Positions 41,399 to 49,497 of a stretch of DNA of 55,611 nt are shown one piece after another. Below the pieces are notes generated by a model that saw only the letters and a program-made list of their open reading frames with translations, searched no databases and was not told where the DNA came from. The stretch is from Verrucomicrobiaceae bacterium (GTDB lineage: Bacteria; Verrucomicrobiota; Verrucomicrobiia; Verrucomicrobiales; Akkermansiaceae), in contig JAIXPW010000015.1 of the NCBI GenBank assembly GCA_027485995.1, positions 1 to 55,611 of the forward strand. The letters are read 5' to 3'. A program made the position numbers and the translations under genes. Positions within the stretch are counted from its first letter, which is position 1. Every line of letters starts with the position of its first letter.

Positions 41399-43147
41399 TC
41401 AGGGAGCCTTGACCGATGTGATCTTCGTTTCGGGCTGGAATGCGGGCGTCTGCTTTCCGCCGACGGAGATCCGATAGGTTCCCTTGAAACCCCGCCATTG
41501 AATCCGTCCTGAAGCATCGGTCGTCCGTGTGACCTTGGTGTGCCAGCGCTTGCCCACCCAGTCCTCCCAGACCTGTCCTGTCGGCCTGATGGTCCAGTCC
41601 TTCTTCCAGAGTGCCGCCTCTGGGATCCAGTGCCTGTTTTCCCAGAATCCCCAGAGCAGGAAGCCATCGTAGGCCGGATGGCTGAAACAGGCGATCAGGC
41701 TGTCGCGCAGGTAGTCGGCGGCAAGCGGGTCGTCGCTGTTGGTGACCACGTCATACTCGGTGATGACCTGCTTCGGGACCACCGTGGCAAAGCGGTCGGT
41801 GATGCGGAGGATGTCCTCCGGAGTGGGAAGATAACTGCTGTGGATATGGGCCTGGTTGCCGAGACCATCCACGCGGATGCCCCGGTCCTTCATCGATTTC
41901 AAAAGGGCAAAGGTTTCATCCTGCTGCGGTCCCGGGCGGAACAGCTGGTCCTCGTTGATGCACAGGGGAAGTTTGGTCAGTGAGCGGGCGAGTTGGAAGG
42001 CCTCCGCTCCGACGTGCTCCAGCGGCGGACCTTTCTTCGCCAGCATCTCAGCCCCCTGCCAGGCGATGGGGTGATTGATGACGTCCCACTCGACCACTCG
42101 ATCGCCCACCATGGAAATCCGTTCACGGATGCTGTCGAAGAGCGTGACCTTGTATTTCTCCGGGTCGGAAAGGCGTTCGCGGGACCAACCATCCACCGCC
42201 TCCTGCATCAGGTAATGCCCGCGGATGCGGATCCCCCTTTCCTTCAGCCAGGCGAAACTCTTCTCCAACTGGGCGCGTCCCTTGTCCTCGTGCGGAAAGG
42301 AGTCGGGCTTCAGATCGTTTTCGAAGACCACCCGGCTGAAGGTCCGCTGGACGATGTCGCGGTAACGGTCTCCGTCCGGCCCCTCCTTGGTGAGCCAGTC
42401 GCGGGTGACGCAGGATCCAAAGCCAAACTCGTGGCGGTCCAGTTCGACGCTGACGGAAGTGTTGGCCAAAGGCTTTCCATCGGGGCCGATGACCTGCACC
42501 GCATAGTCAGCCTTGCGGATGGATTCGATTCGTTCCAACGCCGCCTTCCTCCACGCGGCATCCGGCTCGCGACCCTCATAGCTGATTTTCTGCCGAGGCA
42601 GCTTGGCGAGATCGAAACTCGGCCCGTAGTTCAGGACCTGCAGATCCGCGATCTCGACGGTCTGCACCTGATCCCCGAAGAACAGCGTGATCTCCGCCTG
42701 TCCTGCGGAGGCCGCCAACTTGGCGATGAAGGCCTGGTTGACCTGCTCCCACTCGGTTCCAAACTTCGCGGTCTCCGTCATGCCAATCATCGAGTAGCTC
42801 GGCTTTCCATGCTGGAGCTTCGCCACCGCATGACCCTTGCCCGACCCGATCCGGCGAGCCATGTATCGGACAAGAATCCGGTCGTCCATGTTGATCGCAC
42901 CACCGAGGGATGCCGTCATCTGGGCGCTCCAGGGTTGCTCGGGTGTGGCGGTGACGACGTTGACGCGCATGGCGTTTGCAAAGGCCTGCCCGGTCACCAT
43001 CACCTTGGTCGCCGGGCCGCCTTTTCCCGCTCCCCCGGAAAGCGTGAAACCAGGTGACAAGAGAGCGACCCCACCCGGCGGCAGGGAATCCTCCCCATGG
43101 ACGGCAGAGATCAGGGTCGCGAAAACGACGAGCAAAATGGAACGCAT
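41399..43147 (-). CDS. GH10-family (xylanase-like) protein with altered acid/base site
   Basis: 582 residues with a signal peptide (MRSILLVVFATLISAVHG). The N-terminal 200 residues look like a carbohydrate-binding beta-sandwich and linker. The GH10 barrel starts at about residue 210 (FGFGSCVTRDW, FENDLKPDS, RGHYLMQEAVDGW). The nucleophile glutamate is present in QVITEYDV (about 463). The expected acid/base motif WDVVNE reads WDVINHP (about 350), so the general acid glutamate is histidine. The C-terminus has GFYDGFLLWGFWE-type sequence (AYDGFLLWGFWENRHW). Chemistry may be changed or lost. Likely operon with the esterase. Confidence 0.9.
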   Translation of the reverse strand: MRSILLVVFATLISAVHGEDSLPPGGVALLSPGFTLSGGAGKGGPATKVMVTGQAFANAMRVNVVTATPEQPWSAQMTASLGGAINMDDRILVRYMARRIGSGKGHAVAKLQHGKPSYSMIGMTETAKFGTEWEQVNQAFIAKLAASAGQAEITLFFGDQVQTVEIADLQVLNYGPSFDLAKLPRQKISYEGREPDAAWRKAALERIESIRKADYAVQVIGPDGKPLANTSVSVELDRHEFGFGSCVTRDWLTKEGPDGDRYRDIVQRTFSRVVFENDLKPDSFPHEDKGRAQLEKSFAWLKERGIRIRGHYLMQEAVDGWSRERLSDPEKYKVTLFDSIRERISMVGDRVVEWDVINHPIAWQGAEMLAKKGPPLEHVGAEAFQLARSLTKLPLCINEDQLFRPGPQQDETFALLKSMKDRGIRVDGLGNQAHIHSSYLPTPEDILRITDRFATVVPKQVITEYDVVTNSDDPLAADYLRDSLIACFSHPAYDGFLLWGFWENRHWIPEAALWKKDWTIRPTGQVWEDWVGKRWHTKVTRTTDASGRIQWRGFKGTYRISVGGKQTPAFQPETKITSVKAP

Positions 43148-43492
43148 GGGCCGCCTCAACCTATTTGGCCTCGGAGGTCTTTCAGCCCGCTGGAAAATCC
43201 CCCCAACCGGGTGATCGACACCGAGGCTGGCATCGCCTGAACTGGAGTATGAGTGAACGGACCTCTCACCTCTTGAGCAGCCAGGAATCCGTTCTTGCCC
43301 TTGCAACATCGTTCAGCAATGGATGAATAAAGTTTCGATTCTTGTTGCCTAGAGCCCCTGCTCATATTGTAAACACATGGTAATTCCTGTCCGAAAATCG
43401 AAAAAACCATGAAGCCAAATCGAGCTCCGTATTGAAATCGATTCCCAAGCACCCGTAAGCTCCGAACACCTCTGAAGAGACCCAAGCCTTCA
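43148..43492. other. Divergent intergenic region, relatively AT-rich
   Basis: Between the GH10 gene (minus) and Verru_Chthon protein A (plus). Must hold both promoters. The part at 43320-43440 is clearly richer in A and T than the surroundings. I cannot assign -35/-10 boxes or RNA genes with confidence. Confidence 0.55.
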
Positions 43493-46400
43493 ATGAAAAC
43501 CCAGCTCCGGATTTCAGATCCACTTCTGCCCAGAGGCCCCAAACTCCCGGGCTCTTCAAGGCCACACGATGGCTTCGCCCTTCTGGTGACCATCGTCATG
43601 ATGGTGCTCCTGGTCGTCGTCGGTCTCGGCATGCTGACACTCTCGACCGTCACTCTCCGCCAGGGTGGAGTTTCCAACGAGGTGACCGTCGCTCGCAACA
43701 ATGCTCGACTGGCCCTCATGATCGCACTGTCCGAGCTCCAGAAGCAGGCCGGTCCCGACCAGCGAACGACCGGTTCCGCAGACCTCGCCGGAGACACCAA
43801 CGGAGCGGTCCTCCCCGTTGGCAAGGCACCCGTCAACAACAGCTCGATCAACAGCATCAACAAGGGTCTCAGCGCCGTGCAGAATGGCACACGCCACTGG
43901 ATGGGCGTCTGGAGAAACAGCAGCACCAGCACCACTCCGGGCACCGAGATCCTCTCCAAGACACCCTCTCCCAGAATCTCCCAGTGGCTGATCAGCGGAA
44001 ACGAGAACCTCAGTGGCACGGGAATCCTGACCCCATCCCTCAGCAGCTGTGCGGTGAAATCGGATGGATCGGTGTCGAACACCTCGGCCGCCGTGGTCCT
44101 TGTCGGACCTTCGACCGTCGGTCAGGCGAGTTCCGCCACTCTTCCCCGATTCGTTGCCGCGCCGCTGGTCGGCATCGCCAAGGACTCCAAAACGACCGGT
44201 CGCTACGCCTGGTGGATCGGAGATGAAGGAGTCAAGGCTCGAATCAACTTGCGGAGGACCAACGTCGATCCCACGAGTTATGCCTCTCTAACAGCCCAGC
44301 GTCGAGGCTGGGAAACCGTGGATGGATTGAAGGATTACCCGATCCCGTCTTCTGCCGGTCACGATTCGATTCCAAGTCTCGTCAGTCTGCCTGAGACGGC
44401 GCTGTTGATCCCTTCGGCAAAATCCGGTGGGACCGGGGGATCTCCGATCCAGTCATTGTTTCACACAGCGACCAGCGACAGCAAAGGGCTCCTGACCGAT
44501 GCGCTCAGCGGAGGCACCAAAGTGGATCTCACTTCCATTCTCGAAACCGGCCTTCCCAACACCAATCCAGTCTCCACGATCACCAACTATCCGGTCAGAG
44601 GCAGCAACATCATTCCAAGATTCGGGGGAAGCAACATGCTCGCCCCCAAATGGGATGCCTTGAAGGAGTTTCATGATCGTTTCAAGAATCTGGAGAACGG
44701 CTCGCTCGTCGTGAAGGCAGCCACCTCGGTCAATGCGGCATCCATCGCACCCTTGATCACCGACCTCCGCATTCTGATGGGGGTGAAATTCAGCCCCGCC
44801 ACCACCAATGCCGGTGCCGCCTCCAAAGCCAATGCCTGCGGAAAGATCGCCATTGGCATCGCCAACCCCTACTCGGTGCCGCTCAAGTGGAACAACGATC
44901 TCGAATTCGAGATCCGCAACCTGACCCCATCCGGCAACAATCCCTCTCGAATCTGGAACCTCGGCACCAACTCGGTATTCATCAGCTCGACCGAACCTGC
45001 GGTTTTCAATCAGACCATCTTCCGGATCAAGTCGGCCTCACTGGCGGTAGGCGAAGCCAGGGCCTATACTCTGGGCGGATACACCTTGCGTTCCATCGGC
45101 ACCGGAACCCAGCGACTGGTCGTCGATCTGGTGCCTTTCGGCAGTTCATCACCAACGGACTTCACCAAATGCGTCGAGCTGGATGCCGCAGGCGCGTGGC
45201 CTTACATCAATGAGAAAAGTGAGCTAGTCGTGCTTCCGTCACTTGATGTTCGAGAAAGCTGGCAGACGACCTACATTGGCTTGGAAATGCGACTTGCCGG
45301 GAGTTCCAGTAGCGCTGAGCCGCTACGCCGGATCGAGGGCTTCGAACTTGATAACGGGTATTTCAGTCCAAACACACGAAGATACGATCTTGCAGCGTGT
45401 CAGGCCCGGACTCGACCGGTTCCCCTCATGTGCTTCAGCTTTCAGCTCAGTCAGCCAGGCGTGGATTACATCAATCAGATGCCCAGTGCTTATGATTGGG
45501 GCCAGCGCTCATCGACCCTTCGCACTTATGCGGATTTCAACCTTCAAGCCACCCGCATCAGGAGACCCATTACCAGCTACAATGCGCCGCCTTACTTCAT
45601 GGAAAGCAACAACGGCTTCGCCCAGCTGTCGGATACTGCTCCCGGTGGCCAGACAGGCCAGGCCTTCACCAAGAATCTCGACAGCCCGATGCCCTGGGGC
45701 TGCAATTGGACCGGCAGCCAGAAGACCGTGCTGTTCTCGGTGCCGTCCCAGTTCACCTCGATCGCCCAGTTCCAACATGCGGATCTGACCGGGGACGATG
45801 TCGCCGCCTCGCTCTGCCACCAGCCGGGCAATGCGTTTGCCAATTCCTATGCGACCCCGCTTGTGAAGAGATCCCTCACGATCCAGCCGCGCACGGATTA
45901 CGTGTTGCTCGGAGCGCCCAATAAAACCGGCTCAAACACTACGAATCGCAACTACTATGACATCTCCTACCTGCTGAACTCGGCGATCTGGGACAGCTAT
46001 TTCCTGTCCACGCTTTCCGGCTCCGCGACGACTCCAACGAATCCTTCGTTGACCCGTCTGTCTTCCAGTTCGACGGCCTCTGATCTCAAGGATCCCGTCA
46101 AATGTGCCTCATTGCTGACGGTCGAAGGCGCGTTCAACGTCAACAGCACCGACAAGAATGCCTGGAAGGCCATGCTCGCGAGCTCCAAGCATTTCAAGCA
46201 CAGGGCGGATGCCTCTGGTTCCACCAATGCCTCCTTTCCCCGCAGTCTGGAACAGTTGAGCCCGGCCGCCAACCCGGCCACCGGCACCGCCGAGGATTCC
46301 TATTCCGGATACCGCCGCTTGACCGACACCGAACTCGACGCCCTGGCCACCGAGATCGTCAAGCAGGTCCGCATGCGTGGCCCTTTCGTTTCGCTTTCCC

Positions 46401-47044
46401 ACTTCGTCAACCGGGCGATCGGAGACATCACCCGGCAGGCGGCGATGACCCGCAGCGGAGCACTCCAAAGCGCGATCGACGAAAGTGGAATCAACATCGA
46501 TTTCACTGGTGCCAAGAAAGGACTCTCCAGAGTCACCTCCAACATTGACCGCTGCAATCTGTCCGAAAAGGAAGGCGCTCCACGGGCCGACATGGATGGA
46601 GATGACCGCGCGGATCGGCCATCCGATTCGGATGCAGACGGCAACCCCGTCTGGGCCGCGACCTCGACCGACAACAACTTTGGCAGCATCGCGAGCATCA
46701 TTGCGGACCGCACCATGCTCAACACCGCGAAGAACGAGCAGGGATATCGCTCCACAGGAATTCCCGGATGGCTCACCCAGGCGGACGTTCTGCAAGTGAT
46801 CGGGCCGTCGCTGGCGAGCCGCTCGGACACCTTCAGAATCCGCAGTTATGGTGAAGCGCTTGACGATACAGGCAAGACTGTTGCAAAAGCCTACTGTGAA
46901 GCCATCGTCCAGCGGATCCCCGACTATGTCGATTCCTCCAACGATCCGACCGCCCGTGGCAACTCACTTTCCTCCCTCAATCGATTCTATGGTCGCAAGT
47001 TCACAATCGTCTCGTTCCGCTGGCTTTCGCCCCAGGAAATCTGA
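43493..47044 (+). CDS. Verru_Chthon cassette protein A (pilus-related)
   Basis: 1183 residues. After a short leader comes one hydrophobic helix of the PilX/pseudopilin kind (GFALLVTIVMMVLLVVVGLGMLTLSTVTLR) and then NEVTVARNNARLALMIALSELQKQAGPDQR, the hallmark of Verru_Chthon cassette protein A, known only from Verrucomicrobia. The rest is a large exported domain of unknown structure. Cassettes normally continue with small pseudopilin-like proteins B, C and D; here only one further gene follows, overlapping by 56 bp. Probably part of a type IV pilus or type II secretion-like system. One octamer copy (44287) reads CTA-ACA. Confidence 0.9.
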   Translation: MKTQLRISDPLLPRGPKLPGSSRPHDGFALLVTIVMMVLLVVVGLGMLTLSTVTLRQGGVSNEVTVARNNARLALMIALSELQKQAGPDQRTTGSADLAGDTNGAVLPVGKAPVNNSSINSINKGLSAVQNGTRHWMGVWRNSSTSTTPGTEILSKTPSPRISQWLISGNENLSGTGILTPSLSSCAVKSDGSVSNTSAAVVLVGPSTVGQASSATLPRFVAAPLVGIAKDSKTTGRYAWWIGDEGVKARINLRRTNVDPTSYASLTAQRRGWETVDGLKDYPIPSSAGHDSIPSLVSLPETALLIPSAKSGGTGGSPIQSLFHTATSDSKGLLTDALSGGTKVDLTSILETGLPNTNPVSTITNYPVRGSNIIPRFGGSNMLAPKWDALKEFHDRFKNLENGSLVVKAATSVNAASIAPLITDLRILMGVKFSPATTNAGAASKANACGKIAIGIANPYSVPLKWNNDLEFEIRNLTPSGNNPSRIWNLGTNSVFISSTEPAVFNQTIFRIKSASLAVGEARAYTLGGYTLRSIGTGTQRLVVDLVPFGSSSPTDFTKCVELDAAGAWPYINEKSELVVLPSLDVRESWQTTYIGLEMRLAGSSSSAEPLRRIEGFELDNGYFSPNTRRYDLAACQARTRPVPLMCFSFQLSQPGVDYINQMPSAYDWGQRSSTLRTYADFNLQATRIRRPITSYNAPPYFMESNNGFAQLSDTAPGGQTGQAFTKNLDSPMPWGCNWTGSQKTVLFSVPSQFTSIAQFQHADLTGDDVAASLCHQPGNAFANSYATPLVKRSLTIQPRTDYVLLGAPNKTGSNTTNRNYYDISYLLNSAIWDSYFLSTLSGSATTPTNPSLTRLSSSSTASDLKDPVKCASLLTVEGAFNVNSTDKNAWKAMLASSKHFKHRADASGSTNASFPRSLEQLSPAANPATGTAEDSYSGYRRLTDTELDALATEIVKQVRMRGPFVSLSHFVNRAIGDITRQAAMTRSGALQSAIDESGINIDFTGAKKGLSRVTSNIDRCNLSEKEGAPRADMDGDDRADRPSDSDADGNPVWAATSTDNNFGSIASIIADRTMLNTAKNEQGYRSTGIPGWLTQADVLQVIGPSLASRSDTFRIRSYGEALDDTGKTVAKAYCEAIVQRIPDYVDSSNDPTARGNSLSSLNRFYGRKFTIVSFRWLSPQEI

Positions 47045-47861
47045 AGCCCGCCGCTTTGGGGTGGCATCGCTCCTCTTCATTGCCGCGCTCTGTGCCCCCG
47101 TTCTGCGCGCGCAGCAGAACGAGGTCGCCATGAAGATCGATATGGTGGCGTGGGGGGACGAGATCGGCGGTCTTTCCTTCAAGGCCGGCGAGAAGAATGG
47201 CAAGATCAAGGCTCTCGCGTTCCGCTATTCCGATCCCGTTGCCTACACCGGCCCAGCGATCATGGAGATCTTCAAGAACGGCGATGGTGACACGAAGCCG
47301 CCAGCGGCATCCGAGGAGGACCTCCAGCATCAACTGATGCCCCTCCAAACCAAGGACGCTTCAAGCGACAAGGACGCTCCCGCCAAGAAAGGCCTCGCCC
47401 TGGAACTCGAGAATCGCCGCAAGAAGGCTCCGGATCTGGTGGCCTTGGCCGCGCTCCCATCGGGGTGCGCGCGTGCCACTGTCCTGCTCGCACCCGCCAC
47501 GGACGGAACCTTTGTGGCCTATGTCATCGATGACGACCCAAGCAAGCTCCCCATGGGCCAGCTTCGGGTCCACAACCTCAGCCCTTACCCGGTCGCCTTC
47601 CGCACCAGCACCAGTGGAACCACTGAGCTGAAAACGCGCGAGGCATTCGTGGTTCCGGTCAACAACGAGCAGATCTCCTATGATCTCTCCTATCAGTTGG
47701 GTACCGAGTGGAAGTTCCAGGAGCACAATTATCTCCAGATTTTCGCCAAGGACCAGACGCAGATGATCATCCTCAAGAGCAAGAACTCATACTTCCTGTC
47801 GAGTGATGGCTCCAGTGGCGGCTTCCTCCAGGCAGTCGTGCTGCGCCGAAACAAGTATTAG
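46989..47861 (+). CDS. Exported protein following Verru_Chthon protein A
   Basis: 290 residues. The start at 46989 gives a long signal peptide (FGVASLLFIAALCAPVLRAQ) and lies inside the last 56 bp of protein A. No named domain. The sequence has beta-strand-rich stretches (MVAWGDEIGGLSFKAGEKNGKIKALAFRYSDPVAYTG, LRVHNLSPYPVAFRTSTSGT, DLSYQLGTEWKFQEHNYLQIFA). The overlap suggests translational coupling, so it is probably a functional partner of the pilus-like protein. Confidence 0.75.
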   Translation: MVASSQSSRSAGFRPRKSEARRFGVASLLFIAALCAPVLRAQQNEVAMKIDMVAWGDEIGGLSFKAGEKNGKIKALAFRYSDPVAYTGPAIMEIFKNGDGDTKPPAASEEDLQHQLMPLQTKDASSDKDAPAKKGLALELENRRKKAPDLVALAALPSGCARATVLLAPATDGTFVAYVIDDDPSKLPMGQLRVHNLSPYPVAFRTSTSGTTELKTREAFVVPVNNEQISYDLSYQLGTEWKFQEHNYLQIFAKDQTQMIILKSKNSYFLSSDGSSGGFLQAVVLRRNKY

Positions 47862-48219
47862 CCAACCGAGGCCGTTCCGCGCTGTGCCGTCGCGTCGGGC
47901 CAAGTCGATCATTTCGTCCGGATCCACGACGAATGGTTTCTATCTCTGGGGTTCCGGAAGTCTGGAGCCCCAACTTGCTCGAACCGATCCACTCAACTTC
48001 AAGCCCGTCGAAGGATGCTGATCCGGCTGGGACCGTCGCAACGCGTTCCTTGCATCCCGAAAGCTGGGCATTTCCCCCCTCGCTTCCCGCAGTCCACCAG
48101 CCAAACGGGAGGCTAGGAAGGGTCAGATCGTCGAAAGATCAAGGAACCGGACAGGGTATGCGGACCCCTGCCCGGGGCTTGCGTCGCAGGTTTTGATCGC
48201 TAGTATTCCCTGAAGTTCC
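47862..48219. other. Intergenic region upstream of exbB
   Basis: No supported gene. Contains a 10-bp hairpin with two G-T pairs (GGGGTTCCGG at 47948-47957 with CTGGAGCCCC at 47962-47971) that may end the preceding transcript, although no T-run follows. The exbB promoter should lie in the last 150 bp. Confidence 0.55.
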
Positions 48220-49041
48220 ATGAAGTGTCGCCTTTTGACCGCCGCGCTGGCCTTGCTGCCCGCGCTCTCCGCCTTCGCCCAGCAGACAGCCACCGCCGCT
48301 GCCCAGCCGAAGGAACTCAACATCCTCGAACTCGTCGCGGGCGGCGGGAAGGTGATGTATGTGTTGTTCCTGATCTCGATCATCATGGTCGCGGTCGCCT
48401 TCATCCTCTTCATCACCCTGCGCTCCGGTGCGGTGGTGACCGACAAGTTCATGTCGGATTCGGAAGCGATGATCCGCGCCGGGGACCTGAAGGGCTTGTC
48501 CTCTTACTGCCGCCGCCAGTCGCAGCGCATGTCCTCGATCGTCCAGCATACGGTCGACTTCATCCTCCAGAACCCGTCGGCCGGGATCGAGGAGATCCGG
48601 GAAATCGCCCAGGCCGAGGGCTCGCGGCAAGCCACCCAGCTCACCGGCCGTGTGACCTACATGGCGGACATCGGTGCGATCGCCCCGTTGGTCGGGCTGC
48701 TCGGCACGGTGATCGGGATGACGAAGTCGTTCTTCGATCTTTCCGCCGGGAAGGAAGGCGTCCAGCAGTTGGAGCTCACTTCGGGAATTTCGATGGCACT
48801 CGTCACGACTGGAGCAGGCCTGACCGTGGCCGTGCCGGCGCTCATGCTCTACGCCTACTTCCGTGGGAAATCGCAGCGGCTTGTCAGCGAGCTTGAAGGC
48901 GCCGCGACCCATTTCATCGTCAGCCTCCAGATGCTCGCCGCCCAGGCACGGGCCGGGGTGCCGCGCGCATCCCAGCGTCCGGCGGACGGGGCCCAGGCAA
49001 CGCCCCTTTCCATGAACCAACGAGACCTGCACGGGATCTGA
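48220..49041 (+). CDS. exbB: ExbB/TolQ/MotA-family proton channel protein
   Basis: 273 residues. An N-terminal signal peptide (MKCRLLTAALALLPALSAFA) precedes three membrane helices (about 45-68, 150-175, 190-215), with the family core LTGRVTYMADIGAIAPLVGLLGTVIGMTKSFFDLS and GISMALVTTGAGLTVAVPALMLYAYF. It forms with ExbD a proton-driven motor that energises outer-membrane transport or envelope upkeep. exbD follows after 5 bp and a TPR protein after that; no TonB is in the window. Confidence 0.95.
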   Translation: MKCRLLTAALALLPALSAFAQQTATAAAQPKELNILELVAGGGKVMYVLFLISIIMVAVAFILFITLRSGAVVTDKFMSDSEAMIRAGDLKGLSSYCRRQSQRMSSIVQHTVDFILQNPSAGIEEIREIAQAEGSRQATQLTGRVTYMADIGAIAPLVGLLGTVIGMTKSFFDLSAGKEGVQQLELTSGISMALVTTGAGLTVAVPALMLYAYFRGKSQRLVSELEGAATHFIVSLQMLAAQARAGVPRASQRPADGAQATPLSMNQRDLHGI

Positions 49042-49046
49042 ACGCC

Positions 49047-49469
49047 ATGAAGCTCACCACCCAACAACCGCTCGGCCCCGCGCCGCTGCAGCTTGCCTCG
49101 ATGATCGACATCATGCTGGTGCTGCTGATGTTCTTCATCCTCAGCTACAAGTTCGCTGAGGAGGAACGCGACATGAAGATTTCCATTCCGACCATCCAGG
49201 AAGGAGCCCAGCACAACCAGCAGCGCGGGGAAATCCTCATCAATGTCCGCGTCGATGGCACAATCATCGTGGAGGGCAAGGAGATCACCCGGGACCAGCT
49301 CTTCGAACGGCTTTCCTCCATTTCCAAGATCTACAAGAACCAACCGGTCCGCCTTTATGGTGACGCCGAGTGCCAATATCAGATCATCATCGAGACCATC
49401 GCCGTCTGCCAGAAGGCCGGCATCTGGAACATCTCCTTCGCCACCCAGCGTCCGAAGCCCAAGCCTTGA
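49047..49469 (+). CDS. exbD: ExbD/TolR-family protein
   Basis: 140 residues. One membrane helix near the N-terminus includes the conserved proton-carrying aspartate (LASMIDIMLVLLMFFILSYKF). A periplasmic domain follows (INVRVDGTIIVEGKEITRDQL, VRLYGDAECQYQIIIETIAVCQKAGI). Partner of ExbB, 5 bp downstream of it. Confidence 0.95.
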   Translation: MKLTTQQPLGPAPLQLASMIDIMLVLLMFFILSYKFAEEERDMKISIPTIQEGAQHNQQRGEILINVRVDGTIIVEGKEITRDQLFERLSSISKIYKNQPVRLYGDAECQYQIIIETIAVCQKAGIWNISFATQRPKPKP

Positions 49470-49497
49470 ACGACCGCGTCGCACCCTCCTTTTGTTC

